Assembly: GCF_001866645.1 (NCBI RefSeq)
Contig: NZ_MLYP01000023.1
Coordinates: forward strand, 1-64,000
Direction of reading: 5' to 3'
From: Streptomyces colonosanans
GTDB taxonomy: Bacteria; Actinomycetota; Actinomycetes; Streptomycetales; Streptomycetaceae
DNA length: 64,000 bases
The notes below the pieces were generated by a model. The model saw only the letters and a list, made by a program, of their open reading frames with translations. It had not been told where the DNA came from and searched no databases. Position numbers and translations under genes: made by a program. Position 1 is the stretch's first letter, and each line of letters begins with the position of its first letter. Shown here one piece after another: positions 38,811 through 46,732 of this stretch.

Positions 38811-38843
38811 CGGAGGCCGGTCCCACCCTGGGGCCGGCCTCCG
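38811..38843. terminator. 10-bp hairpin terminator
   Basis: CGGAGGCCGG, 13-base loop, CCGGCCTCCG, followed by CCCTTT. It ends the traB transcript or attenuates it. Confidence 0.7.
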
Positions 38844-38879
38844 CCCTTTCCCCGCAGCACCGACTTCTTGGAGCGCCCG

Positions 38880-39497
38880 ATGAACACCGAGCAGCACACG
38901 GTCGGCCAGGACGTCGGCCCCCGCAACCCCGCCATGCCCATTGCTCTTTGGCAGCCCTCGCAGCCCCAACACCACACCCTGGAGCCAGTCACCGCCCCGG
39001 CGGTGACGCTCTACCAAGTACCCGTCCCCGGCGCCGTCCAGGTCCAGCTCCCCGACGGCCGCATCGCCTGGGGCCGCCCCGTCGAACACCGCCTGGACCC
39101 GCTCCCCGCAGGCCCGCAGCGCGAACCGATGCCCGCCTGGGCCAAGGCGATCGGCATGGTCGCCGGCAGCCTCACCGCTCTCGCCCTCGGAGGCGCGATC
39201 GCCCTCCGCATCGCCGAACCGGCCCTGGGAGGGCTCGTGGACCTGCTCGACACCCTCTGGAAGCTCGGCCTGACCCTCGTGGTCATCCTGTTCGGCGCCG
39301 CCATCGTCGCGCGCTCCCTGTTCGCCAAGGCCGCCAACCACACCAGTACCGGCGCCCGTTCCGGCACCGCCTCCCGTCCCGGCACCGGGCAGACGGTCGT
39401 CTTCGCCCCGCAGATCGACACCAGCGGTACCCGGCTCATCGGCCGCGGCGGCGACGTGAACATCCAGTGGGGCGACAGCAACCGCAACAAGCAGTAG
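38880..39497 (+). CDS. Two-helix membrane protein (205 aa)
   Basis: A Pro/Gln-rich cytoplasmic start (~85 residues), two membrane helices (~95-115, AIGMVAGSLTALALGGAIAL; ~130-150, LGLTLVVILFGAAIVARSL) and a tail of Ser/Gly/Thr that ends in FAPQIDTSGTRLIGRGGDVN. The ATG at 38880 has GGAG about 7 bases upstream. Spd-type spread protein by position; family not recognised. Confidence 0.6.
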   Translation: MNTEQHTVGQDVGPRNPAMPIALWQPSQPQHHTLEPVTAPAVTLYQVPVPGAVQVQLPDGRIAWGRPVEHRLDPLPAGPQREPMPAWAKAIGMVAGSLTALALGGAIALRIAEPALGGLVDLLDTLWKLGLTLVVILFGAAIVARSLFAKAANHTSTGARSGTASRPGTGQTVVFAPQIDTSGTRLIGRGGDVNIQWGDSNRNKQ

Positions 39498-39643
39498 CCC
39501 AACCCCACGCTTCCTCCTTGGTCGTCCTGCTGACCTGACTGGCCCCCGGCGCACCGCCCGTGCGGCCGCTCCGGGGACCGGCCAGGCCGTCCGGCCCACC
39601 CCTGTACCGCCCCGATCCCCTTGCCTCGAGGAGCGACTCCGCC

Positions 39644-39865
39644 ATGGCCAAACAGCCCGCCGCACCCGCCTTCACTCTCCAGCCGCTCACCGCCCCCAAG
39701 CCCACCTGGTGGCAGACCCACCGCCACCAGGTCCTGTCCGTCACCGCGCTCATCGGCGGTTTCGTCCTCGGGCAGCACAGCACCAACGCCCCGGCCACCC
39801 CGGCTGCCGACAACCCGCCCGCGCACACCGCACCCGCCAACACCACGGCGACCACAACCCCGTGA
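39644..39865 (+). CDS. Single-pass membrane peptide A (73 aa)
   Basis: One membrane helix (LSVTALIGGFVLGQ) behind TWWQTHRHQV, then a Thr/Ala/Pro-rich tail. The segment TWWQ(T/A)HRHQV(L/F) recurs in the peptide at 40651-40860, so the two are paralogues. AGGAG precedes the ATG. Its stop codon begins an intercistronic hairpin element. Confidence 0.6.
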   Translation: MAKQPAAPAFTLQPLTAPKPTWWQTHRHQVLSVTALIGGFVLGQHSTNAPATPAADNPPAHTAPANTTATTTP

Positions 39866-39927
39866 CCCGGACCGCCCGTCTGGCCCTCGCCCTGTCGCCC
39901 CGCGCGGCCCGGGCGAGGACCGGACAG
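39863..39927 (+). repeat. Intercistronic hairpin element, copy 1
   Basis: Starts at the stop codon TGA of the upstream gene, contains a CCTCGCCC/GGGCGAGG stem and ends GCGAGGACCGGACAG. The most diverged of the six clear copies in sequence, but the tail is exact. Confidence 0.55.
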
Positions 39928-39972
39928 GCCGTCTGGCCCACCCCGCCCCGCCCCGCAAGGAGGAGAGGTTCC

Positions 39973-40488
39973 TTGACCACCGCCCCCGCCGAGATCCGGT
40001 ACTGCGAACACGCCGCCAGGGTCATCCGCATCGAAGCCCCAGCCGTCACCGAACTGGTCGCGGCTGCGGCCCACCTGGAGAAGGCACTCGCCGCCGACCC
40101 CCACGACAGCGCCGCCTACTACGCCCCCCAGGGCATGCAGCACCTGGTCCCCGCCTGGATTCGCGACAACGCCGACCGGCTCCGCCAGCAACTCGACGCC
40201 CTCGTCACCCGCTACACCGACCCCGGCACCGGCCTGATCAGCCAGGCGCCGGCTGCCCTCGACAACTGGACCGACCCGGCGACCGGCCGCACCTGGGACC
40301 TGACCGCCGACTACTTCCCCACCGACGACGCCCTGCGCCGCCCCGGCGTCGTATGGCGCTACCGCGGCATGCACGCCGCCGGAGGCGCCCCGATCCTCCA
40401 CCCCCACCACCTGCCCGAGCGCACCCCCTGCCCGGGATCGTGCTGGCCTATCAACACGGTGCCGACCATCCCCGTACGGCAGGCCTGA
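39973..40488 (+). CDS. Hypothetical protein (171 aa)
   Basis: Not recognised. N-terminal helices (VTELVAAAAHLEKALAADP, WIRDNADRLRQQLDALVTR), then a GRTWDLTADYFPTDDALRRP segment and a His/Pro-rich C-terminus with two Cys. TTG start with AGGAGAGG 4-5 bases upstream. The last 40 residues are compositionally unlike the rest, so the true end is not in doubt but the fold is. Confidence 0.55.
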   Translation: MTTAPAEIRYCEHAARVIRIEAPAVTELVAAAAHLEKALAADPHDSAAYYAPQGMQHLVPAWIRDNADRLRQQLDALVTRYTDPGTGLISQAPAALDNWTDPATGRTWDLTADYFPTDDALRRPGVVWRYRGMHAAGGAPILHPHHLPERTPCPGSCWPINTVPTIPVRQA

Positions 40489-40650
40489 ACAGCTGCCCCC
40501 ATCAACACAGCCGGCCACCCCACCCGCTCCGCCCCGGCACCGCCGCCTCACGTGGCGGCCCGGGGCACCGAGCAGACCGACCCGGGCTCACCAACCACCC
40601 ACCCCCTCCGCAGTCACCCCCTGCGTACAAACCCCAAGGAGCAGCCGCAA

Positions 40651-40860
40651 TTGGCGAAAGGGCCCGCCGTCATAGGTGTCCTCACCCAACCCGCCCCGCC
40701 CACCTGGTGGCAGGCCCACCGGCACCAGGTCTTCGCAGTCCTCGGACTGATCGGCGGCTTCTACATCGGCACCCATAGCAGCGACAGCAACGCCGTACCC
40801 AAGACCGACCCGCCCCGCCCCGCACACACCGCACCCGCGCATCCCAGCCCGTCCCGCTGA
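40651..40860 (+). CDS. Single-pass membrane peptide B (69 aa)
   Basis: Paralogue of the peptide at 39644: TWWQAHRHQVFAVLGLIGGF with one membrane helix and a Pro-rich tail. TTG start with AAGGAG 9 bases upstream. It lies immediately before a polytopic membrane-protein gene. Confidence 0.55.
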   Translation: MAKGPAVIGVLTQPAPPTWWQAHRHQVFAVLGLIGGFYIGTHSSDSNAVPKTDPPRPAHTAPAHPSPSR

Positions 40861-40880
40861 CCGAAGGAAGGCGACACCAC

Positions 40881-41624
40881 ATGAGCAGCACCCCGTTCCC
40901 TCACCAGCGCTCCGGCCAGCACCCCCAGCAGTCCGCCGAAGTACCGCCCCCGACTGCCCCGGGCTGGTGGAAACAGTTCAGCGGCGAACACGGCTGGCTC
41001 GGCCGCCGCCTCCACGACATCAAGATGGCCCCCACCTACGGCTGGCGGCTCACCGCCGGATGGATCAAAGCCGCCACCGTCCTCATCGGCGGGCTCATCG
41101 CCTTCTTTGCTCTGCGCTGGATCGGCACCACCCTGATCGGCCTCGCGCACGCCCTGCCCTGGCCGACACCCACCGAACGCGACCACACCGGCCTCCTCGC
41201 CACCATTGACCAGCCCGTACGGCACTACCTCGCCACCCACACGCAGACCCTCCCGGTCACCGCGGCCACCGCGTACAGCACCTGGCAGGCCGTCGGCGCC
41301 GTCTCCCTCGTCCTGGGCTTCCTCTACTCCAGCGGCGCCCGCCTGACCTGGGTAATCTGGGGCGCGGCCACCGTCGGCATGGTGTGGGCCAGCACCCCCG
41401 CCTCCGACCGCGAGGTCGCCGCCGGCATCGCGCTCCTCGCCTGGGCCGCCCTGAGCCTGCTCGCCCTGCGCGGCCTCTCCCTCTCCCCGACCGCGCTCGT
41501 CCACATCGACGTGCACAACGAGGCGCCGGCCCTGCCCGAGATCCGCGCCGAGATCCACCTGCCCAAGCCCGAGCCGACCACGTACGAGCCGTACAACCCG
41601 CACCAGCCGCCGTCACTGAACTGA
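40881..41624 (+). CDS. Polytopic membrane protein (247 aa)
   Basis: Membrane helices at about 62-85 (KAATVLIGGLIAFFAL), 132-150 (WQAVGAVSLVLGFLY), 155-170 (LTWVIWGAATVGMVW) and 180-198 (AGIALLAWAALSLLAL). The N-terminus has GWWKQFSGEHGWLGRRL and the C-terminus is an acidic/Pro tail. It probably belongs to the spread apparatus. GAAGGAAGG precedes the ATG. Confidence 0.65.
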   Translation: MSSTPFPHQRSGQHPQQSAEVPPPTAPGWWKQFSGEHGWLGRRLHDIKMAPTYGWRLTAGWIKAATVLIGGLIAFFALRWIGTTLIGLAHALPWPTPTERDHTGLLATIDQPVRHYLATHTQTLPVTAATAYSTWQAVGAVSLVLGFLYSSGARLTWVIWGAATVGMVWASTPASDREVAAGIALLAWAALSLLALRGLSLSPTALVHIDVHNEAPALPEIRAEIHLPKPEPTTYEPYNPHQPPSLN

Positions 41625-41695
41625 CCTGACCGCTGCCTGTCCGGCCCGCGCCCCGCGCGGACCGGGCGGAGAACGGCCAGACAGGAAGGGACCAC

Positions 41696-42001
41696 ATGGT
41701 GAGTACGACCGAGGCGACCAGGCCGCGACCACCACTGCACTGCCACTGGGTACAGGAGCCCGACGGCACACGATGGCTGGTGCCCGGCTGCATGTCCCGC
41801 CTGCACGACGCGGACGCCGACGCCTGCACCTGCCCCACCCTCGCCCAGCAACTCGAAGACGCCCAAGGCGAACGCGACCAGGCGCAGCGTGCCTACAGCG
41901 GGCTGCGGGCCTGGACGGACGCCATCATCGCGGCCGTAAACGACCACCCCGACGGCAAGAAGATCATGAAAGGCGCCGCGGACCGAGCCAGCTGCTGCTG
42001 A
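41696..42001 (+). CDS. Small Cys/His-containing protein (101 aa)
   Basis: Not recognised. The first half holds HCHW, GCMSRLHDADADACTC, a likely zinc site; the second is a helix (LAQQLEDAQGERDQAQRAYS) ending ASCC. AGGAAGG precedes the ATG. A 14-bp hairpin terminates transcription after it, facing the HNH gene. Confidence 0.6.
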   Translation: MVSTTEATRPRPPLHCHWVQEPDGTRWLVPGCMSRLHDADADACTCPTLAQQLEDAQGERDQAQRAYSGLRAWTDAIIAAVNDHPDGKKIMKGAADRASCC

Positions 42002-42030
42002 CCCCGGCGGCGTATCCAGTGGAAACGACG

Positions 42031-42061
42031 GTGCGCTGCACGGAAACTCCGTGCAGCGCAC
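42031..42061. terminator. 14-bp perfect hairpin between convergent genes
   Basis: GTGCGCTGCACGGA, loop AAC, TCCGTGCAGCGCAC. Works as a bidirectional terminator between the plus-strand gene ending at 42001 and the minus-strand nuclease gene. Confidence 0.85.
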
Positions 42062-42079
42062 TGAACTGGTGCGGGAGCG

Positions 42080-42595
42080 TCAGGCATCAGAGGATGCCGT
42101 ACCGTCCCGCGCCTGGCTCATGAGGGTGATGTCGTGCGGGCCGAAGCGGCGGTAGATCTGCGCCCAGGTCAAGGTACTGCTGCCCCTGTACCGGTCCTGG
42201 GCGGACCAGCCGTCCGTCACACGGCGCCACATGCGGCGACCGACGCGCACCGTCGTGCCGAGCGGTGGCTCAGCAAGCTCCACGTCGAGGCCTCGCGTGG
42301 CGAACATCCTCCGGTACCAAGGATTGCCCAGGTACGCGGCACAAGCGGGATCACTGGGATCGGCGTACTCAATCTTCCCGTTGCAGGTTGAGCACAGGAC
42401 TCCGCGCACCGCCCAGTCACCAACTCGGAAGTCGTGGTCGACGACCAGGTGACCGTGGCCCGTCTCCTCGCCAGTGCGGCCACAGAGCTGGCAGCGGCGT
42501 CCGGCCTGCCGCATCAGCTCATCGAAGTCGGCGCAGCTGAGCCGATAGCGCGCATGGCTGCACGGTCGGCCACCAGGGCGTTCGTGCTGGGGCAT
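42080..42595 (-). CDS. HNH nuclease, endonuclease VII-like (171 aa)
   Basis: Residues ~18-80 match the recombination endonuclease VII domain: YRLSCADFDELMRQAGRRCQ, CQLCGRTGEE, the catalytic-type LVVDHDFRVGDWAVRGVLC and CSTCNGKI. Four Cys (two CxxC) should hold structural zinc, with the DH motif as the metal site. Phage versions cut Holliday junctions and branched DNA. The C-terminal half (WRRVTDGWSAQ, LTWAQIYRRFGPHDITLM) is unfamiliar. It starts 4 bases after the HTH gene's stop and is expressed with it. Confidence 0.85.
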   Translation of the reverse strand: MPQHERPGGRPCSHARYRLSCADFDELMRQAGRRCQLCGRTGEETGHGHLVVDHDFRVGDWAVRGVLCSTCNGKIEYADPSDPACAAYLGNPWYRRMFATRGLDVELAEPPLGTTVRVGRRMWRRVTDGWSAQDRYRGSSTLTWAQIYRRFGPHDITLMSQARDGTASSDA

Positions 42596-42599
42596 CAGG

Positions 42600-42797
42600 T
42601 CAGACCCCCTTGGGGCCCTGGCCATCACGGATCTTGGCGATGTACTCGCGGGTGAACTTGCTGCGGCGGGCGAGCTCGGACGGGCCGACACCTGCCGCCA
42701 GGGCCGACTTGATGGCTTCAAACAGCTCCGAGCGGGCTGTGTCGTAGGCCGCTCGTGCTCGTTCAACTGCCGCACCGAGGTCCTCGTTCGTCGTCAT
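42600..42797 (-). CDS. Small HTH regulator of the nuclease pair (65 aa)
   Basis: An N-terminal helix (LGAAVERARAAYDTARSELF) and a C-terminal HTH (AGVGPSELARRSKFTREYIA). Size and position suggest the repressor of its own operon. Three AACAAAGTT repeats in the divergent promoter (42814-42898) are its probable operators. No strong ribosome site at the ATG (42797), so translation may be leaderless. Confidence 0.65.
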   Translation of the reverse strand: MTTNEDLGAAVERARAAYDTARSELFEAIKSALAAGVGPSELARRSKFTREYIAKIRDGQGPKGV

Positions 42798-42813
42798 GCG
42801 ACCAGCATCGCAC

Positions 42814-42898
42814 AACAAAGTTGGCGAATAAGTATCGCGAACAAAGTTGACGCCACTCTACGTGAGCCCTAATGTGAAATTACTTCGCGAACAAAGTT
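42814..42898. promoter_or_regulatory. Three AACAAAGTT repeats in a divergent promoter
   Basis: Copies at 42814-42822, 42840-42848 and 42890-42898; the last two extend to CGCGAACAAAGTT. The stretch is unusually AT-rich for this window. It serves the HTH/nuclease operon on one side and the zinc-protein gene on the other. Confidence 0.65.
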
Positions 42899-42918
42899 CA
42901 CATCGGAGGGGGTGGCCC

Positions 42919-43338
42919 GTGCGTACCGACGACACCAACCGGAACAGCGACGGCGATGACCTGGTCGACGTCGACCTGTACGACGACGGCACCTTCCCCG
43001 AGTACGGCTTCAAGCAGGCCCCCAAGGGGCTCGCGACCCGCCGCCAGCTCAGGGCCATGGGCCTGCGCCCCGGAGGCCACGAGCCCGTCGCCCAGCTCAC
43101 CTGGCGAGGCGGCAAGCGCATGGCGTGGCTGTACCGGATCGACCTTGCGAAGCCGAAGCGCACCCCGACGCTTGCGCAGGAGCAAGCGCTGGACCGGGCG
43201 ATGGCCGCCCGCCAGACCTGCCCCGAGTGCGGACGCCGCTACTTCCACTGCCTCCGTCTCAGGACGGTCGGCTGCTGCGAGGAGTGCTTCGACGGCACCC
43301 CCGCCCACCCCGGGTCCTACATCGCGGTAGCCGCCTGA
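42919..43338 (+). CDS. RRQRL-motif zinc-binding protein (139 aa)
   Basis: Contains RRQLRAMGLRPGG and the following LTWRGGKRMAWLYRIDLAKP, the hallmark of the streptomycete RRQRL-motif family, then a C-terminal zinc knuckle (TCPECGRRYFHC ... CCEEC). Role unknown; the family is abundant on Streptomyces conjugative elements. GTG start with GGAGGGGG upstream. Its promoter overlaps the AACAAAGTT repeats, so the HTH protein may regulate it as well. Confidence 0.75.
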   Translation: MRTDDTNRNSDGDDLVDVDLYDDGTFPEYGFKQAPKGLATRRQLRAMGLRPGGHEPVAQLTWRGGKRMAWLYRIDLAKPKRTPTLAQEQALDRAMAARQTCPECGRRYFHCLRLRTVGCCEECFDGTPAHPGSYIAVAA

Positions 43339-43395
43339 CCGCCGCTCCACTTTTCACCCTTCACCGCTCCACCCGACCAGCAGAGGAGATCTGCC

Positions 43396-44310
43396 GTGCC
43401 CACTCGCACCCTCACCGCCCAGCAGTCCGGTCCCGTTCGGATCGACGCCCAGCTCCTGGGCGCGGGCGGCGTCGTCACCGTCCGTACCGACCGCACCCGC
43501 AAGGAAGCTGAGATCACCATCCGCACCGCGGACGAGACCGGCGACTCCGCCGACGCGGTCCGCGACGCCGACCTTCGCTGGGACAGCCATGGTGTGCTGG
43601 TCGCCCACGTCCAGGGCAAGGGCGGCAGCGGCGGGGGCGGCACGTTCATCGCGGGGAACAACTACGGCGTTGTCCAGAACGTCCAGAACAACTACGGCTC
43701 GATGGTCATGGTCTCCGGCGGTGACCTGAACCTCGGCGGCGACGGGTTCACTTTCCAGGGCGCCGGCACCGCCAACGTGATCCAGGGCGCCGCCCCCATC
43801 GAGATCATCGCCGTGGTGCCCGAGGGAAGCTCGGTCACTGCCCGCACCCAGTCAGCCGACATCATCGCTGACGGCACCTTCACCGCAGTCTCCGCCTCCA
43901 CACAATCCGGAGACGTCCGAGCACCGGGCCAGACCGAGCGGTTCGCCGCAGGCACGCAGTCCGGTGACATCGACGCGGAGAACTCCCCCAACATCAGCGT
44001 CAAGACCCAGTCTGGCGACGTCCGGCTCGGCCGCACCGACATCGTTGAGGCCAAGACCATGTCCGGCGACATCACCATCCGCGACTTCGGCGGCACCGCC
44101 CGGCTCAACACCATGTCCGGTGACGTCCGTGTCCACGCTACCGCCGGCGGCGACATCACCGCCAAGACCATGTCCGGCGACGTCACCGTCAGCGCCACCG
44201 AGCAGGCCATCAACGACGACCTGGACGTGCGCGCCAACAGCATGTCCGGCTCGGTGCGCCTCCCCCAGCGCCGCCAGCCCGGCACCGGCCCCCGCCGGCG
44301 TCGCGGCTGA
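43396..44310 (+). CDS. DUF4097-type beta-strand repeat protein (304 aa)
   Basis: From residue ~130 the sequence repeats a ~15-20-residue unit ending (T/S)-Q/M-SGD(V/I), about eight times (for example SASTQSGDVRAP, VKTQSGDVRLG, AKTMSGDITIR). This is a right-handed beta-helix pattern like DUF4097 and bactofilin-related proteins. The N-terminal 80 residues are a separate strand-rich part, joined by a Gly-rich linker and an Asn-rich patch (NNYGVVQNVQNNYG). No signal peptide, so it is cytoplasmic. GTG start with AGAGGAG upstream. Scaffolding is a fair guess. Confidence 0.75.
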   Translation: MPTRTLTAQQSGPVRIDAQLLGAGGVVTVRTDRTRKEAEITIRTADETGDSADAVRDADLRWDSHGVLVAHVQGKGGSGGGGTFIAGNNYGVVQNVQNNYGSMVMVSGGDLNLGGDGFTFQGAGTANVIQGAAPIEIIAVVPEGSSVTARTQSADIIADGTFTAVSASTQSGDVRAPGQTERFAAGTQSGDIDAENSPNISVKTQSGDVRLGRTDIVEAKTMSGDITIRDFGGTARLNTMSGDVRVHATAGGDITAKTMSGDVTVSATEQAINDDLDVRANSMSGSVRLPQRRQPGTGPRRRRG

Positions 44311-44425
44311 CCGACCGGCTTCTGTCGGTCCCGGCCTGCCCCACCGGGCGCGCCGGGACCGGCGGTGGCCGACCGGAACCACGGGCCATTGCTCTGACCG
44401 CCCCAACCTCGTGTGAGGAGACGCC

Positions 44426-45337
44426 GTGCACCTGCCCTGGATGAGCCGCTCGGAACGCAAGCGATGGAAGGCCGCCCGCACGCTGTCCGACCTCGGACAG
44501 CTGGCCGCCGACTGGTGGGAGGGCTCCGTGCGCCACCTGCCCGGCCACCGCGCCAGCCACCGCCCCCACCCCACGCTCGCCACGGTCCTCGCCGCCGCCA
44601 ACCGTGCCGGGTTCCTCGCCGTGGCCGCACAGGTCGGTCTCACCGACGGTCCGCTGCAGCAGAAGGCGGCGGTGCAGGGCTTCGCCACCGACCCGGCCCT
44701 CATTCGCCGCCTGGTCGACGCCGCCGAAAACGCCGGACTCGCCATGGTCCTCAACGACTTTCTCGATGCGCAGAAGGGGCCGGGCGACGGCATCACGGTC
44801 ACCACCTGCGACGCCCAGGACCCCAACGTCTTCGGCCAGGCCCTCGGCCCGGACGACATCAGGGCCATGTGGCCGGGCCTCCCCCACGCCGTGAACGCGG
44901 TCGTGCCCGCCCTGCAGATCACCCTCGCCGCCCCCGAGCCGGGGCCCGGCAGCCTGCTGTGGGACACGCTCGCCGCCGCAATCCTCCCGGCCCCGCCCGG
45001 CCAGACCCCGAAGTTCGTGTGCCGGGAGTGCGGCTGCACCTCCTCGTACCTCTGCGGCGACGGCTGCTACGGGGTGCAGGACCAGGACGACGGCCGCTGC
45101 CAGGCGTGCATCGACCCCAACGTGATCATCGACTGGTCCAAGGTCCGCGACGGTGAAGAGAACGAGTGCGCGCTGTGCGGCGCCCCCTTCTTCTCCGCCG
45201 GCAGGTACTGCACGAGGGAGTGCGAGGAAGCGGACGCGGACGGCTCGGACGAGGCCGACGACCACGGGGCGGCGCCCGCGGCGGCCGTCATCCCGGGCCA
45301 GGAGCCCGAAGACCCCTGGGCCACCAGCCCGTTCTGA
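44426..45337 (+). CDS. DUF6919-type protein with a zinc-rich C-terminus (303 aa)
   Basis: Residues 5-130 fit DUF6919: MSRSERKRWKAARTLSDLGQ, LATVLAAANRAGFLAVAAQVG, KAAVQGFATDPALIRRLV. Residues ~190-275 contain three Cys groups (CRECGCTSSYLCGDGC, CQAC, CALCGAPF...YCTREC) that should bind zinc. GTG with GTGAGGAG upstream. It lies one gene before a RapZ-C-like protein. Function unknown. Confidence 0.7.
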   Translation: MHLPWMSRSERKRWKAARTLSDLGQLAADWWEGSVRHLPGHRASHRPHPTLATVLAAANRAGFLAVAAQVGLTDGPLQQKAAVQGFATDPALIRRLVDAAENAGLAMVLNDFLDAQKGPGDGITVTTCDAQDPNVFGQALGPDDIRAMWPGLPHAVNAVVPALQITLAAPEPGPGSLLWDTLAAAILPAPPGQTPKFVCRECGCTSSYLCGDGCYGVQDQDDGRCQACIDPNVIIDWSKVRDGEENECALCGAPFFSAGRYCTRECEEADADGSDEADDHGAAPAAAVIPGQEPEDPWATSPF

Positions 45338-45354
45338 CCCAGGAAGGCCTACCC

Positions 45355-45750
45355 ATGGACATCCGCATCACCTCGTTCGGGCACCTTCACGGTCCCCGCC
45401 CTGCCGACGCACACATCGTGCTCGACCTGCGCGCGCACTTCCGTGACCCACACTGGGACAGCAGCTTGCGCACCCTGAATGCCCGCGACCGCAAGGTCAT
45501 TCGGGCCGTACGCCGCACGCCGGGCATCCGGCAGCTGCTCGCCGCCACCGTCGCCCAGGTGCAGGCGTACGCCAGTGGCCCCGGCGCCGCCGAGCACCCG
45601 CTGCACATCGCTGTCGGTTGCGCCGGCGGCAGGCACCGCGCCGGTGTCACGGCGTATCTGCTGGCCCGGCGTCTGCGCCGTCGCGGCCACCAGGTCGACC
45701 TCCACCACCGCGACCTGCACCGGCCCGTCGTCGACCGTGCCGCAGCCTGA
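45355..45750 (+). CDS. RapZ C-terminal-domain-like protein A (131 aa)
   Basis: Resembles the C-terminal half of RapZ/YvcJ proteins: ITSFGHLHG at the start, VLDLRAHFRDPHWD, GIRQLLAATVAQVQAYA and the signature HIAVGCAGGRHRAGV. In RapZ this domain binds small RNA or nucleotide-sugar ligands; the kinase half is absent. A paralogue is encoded at 55985. AGGAAGG precedes the ATG. Its stop codon starts an intercistronic element. Confidence 0.75.
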   Translation: MDIRITSFGHLHGPRPADAHIVLDLRAHFRDPHWDSSLRTLNARDRKVIRAVRRTPGIRQLLAATVAQVQAYASGPGAAEHPLHIAVGCAGGRHRAGVTAYLLARRLRRRGHQVDLHHRDLHRPVVDRAAA

Positions 45751-45810
45751 CGGCTCCCCGTGCCGCCTCAACCCGCCTGTCGGGCTGGGGCGGTGCGGAG
45801 GACCGGACAG
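45748..45810 (+). repeat. Intercistronic hairpin element, copy 2
   Basis: TGACGGCTCCCCGTGCC, stem CCGCCTCAACCCG/CGGGCTGGGGCGG (one mismatch, one G-U), then the invariant tail GTGCGGAGGACCGGACAG. Begins at the upstream stop codon; the next start is 36 bases away. Confidence 0.75.
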
Positions 45811-45846
45811 TCCGGCCTTGCACCGCCGATCTCTCGGAGGACAGCC

Positions 45847-46638
45847 ATGAGCAAGCCGTCGATCCACTACATGGTGACGATGCCCGACGGCACCGTCCCG
45901 CCCACCAGCGGCTCCACCGGCCCGTACACGACTGTCAATCTCACCGATCACGTCGGCCAGGTCGTCGACCACCCCACCCCCTGTAAGAACCTCTGGTTCG
46001 ACGAGAGCGAGTTCTCCTACTTCCGCACCTACACCCGGCGCGGCGTCGGCGAGGTCCTGGAGCGCAGCAGCGAGTGGCCGGTCCAGTGGCCGGTGCGGCT
46101 GTTCGTCGTCGAGCCGCTCGGGGAGACGGGTAACTGGGGTGGGCGGTACTACCCGTACTGGGTGCTCGCGCACCGGCTGCGCATCGTGGAGGAGACCGAC
46201 ATCTCTCGCGCCTTCGGCCCGCGTGGCGAGAAGGTCCTCAACCTCATCCAGCAGCAGCTCCCCGAGCTGGCCGGGCAGTGGGCCAGTGAGTGGGCGGCCG
46301 ACCCGGAGGGGACACGCGCCCGCTATGACGCGTGGATCACGAACCGTGTTGGCCGGAAGCACGCCCTGGGGTGGGTCGACGTGAAGGCGCGCTCCGCACG
46401 GCGGGAGGCTGCCGTACGCCAGGCCCGCGAGCTCGCGTCGACCACTGCCGAGAAGGCCGCGGCCGCCGTCATCGACGACCAGGACGCTGTTTCCTTCATC
46501 GGCCGCCGTGCCCGGTGCCTTGTAGCAGCTGAGATGTTCCACGACTTGCTGCGCCGCTACGACTTCCAGCGTGAAGTCCTGGCGATCTTGCGGGGCTCCG
46601 ACCTGGACACGAACGCTCCCGCCCTTGCCCGGGCCTGA
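45847..46638 (+). CDS. Hypothetical protein (263 aa)
   Basis: Not recognised. The first half is mixed strand/helix (YFRTYTRRGVGEVLERSSEW, RLFVVEPLGETGNWGG, YWVLAHRLRIVEE), the second helical (VLNLIQQQLPELAGQWASEW, AVRQARELASTTAEKAAAAV). GGAGGACAGCC gives a good ribosome site. It lies between two copies of the intercistronic element. Confidence 0.65.
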   Translation: MSKPSIHYMVTMPDGTVPPTSGSTGPYTTVNLTDHVGQVVDHPTPCKNLWFDESEFSYFRTYTRRGVGEVLERSSEWPVQWPVRLFVVEPLGETGNWGGRYYPYWVLAHRLRIVEETDISRAFGPRGEKVLNLIQQQLPELAGQWASEWAADPEGTRARYDAWITNRVGRKHALGWVDVKARSARREAAVRQARELASTTAEKAAAAVIDDQDAVSFIGRRARCLVAAEMFHDLLRRYDFQREVLAILRGSDLDTNAPALARA

Positions 46639-46700
46639 CGGCCCCCTGTGCCGCCCTGGCCGCGATCACCGCGGTCAGGGTGGTGCGGAGGACCGGACAG
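46636..46700 (+). repeat. Intercistronic hairpin element, copy 3
   Basis: TGACGGCCCCCTGTG, stem CCGCCCTGGCCGCG/CGCGGTCAGGGTGG, tail GTGCGGAGGACCGGACAG. In this copy the stem bases CA/TG of other copies are TG/CA: a compensatory change that keeps pairing. Confidence 0.75.
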
Positions 46701-46732
46701 TCCCCGGCCCGTACCCAGTTGAAGGAGAGTTC

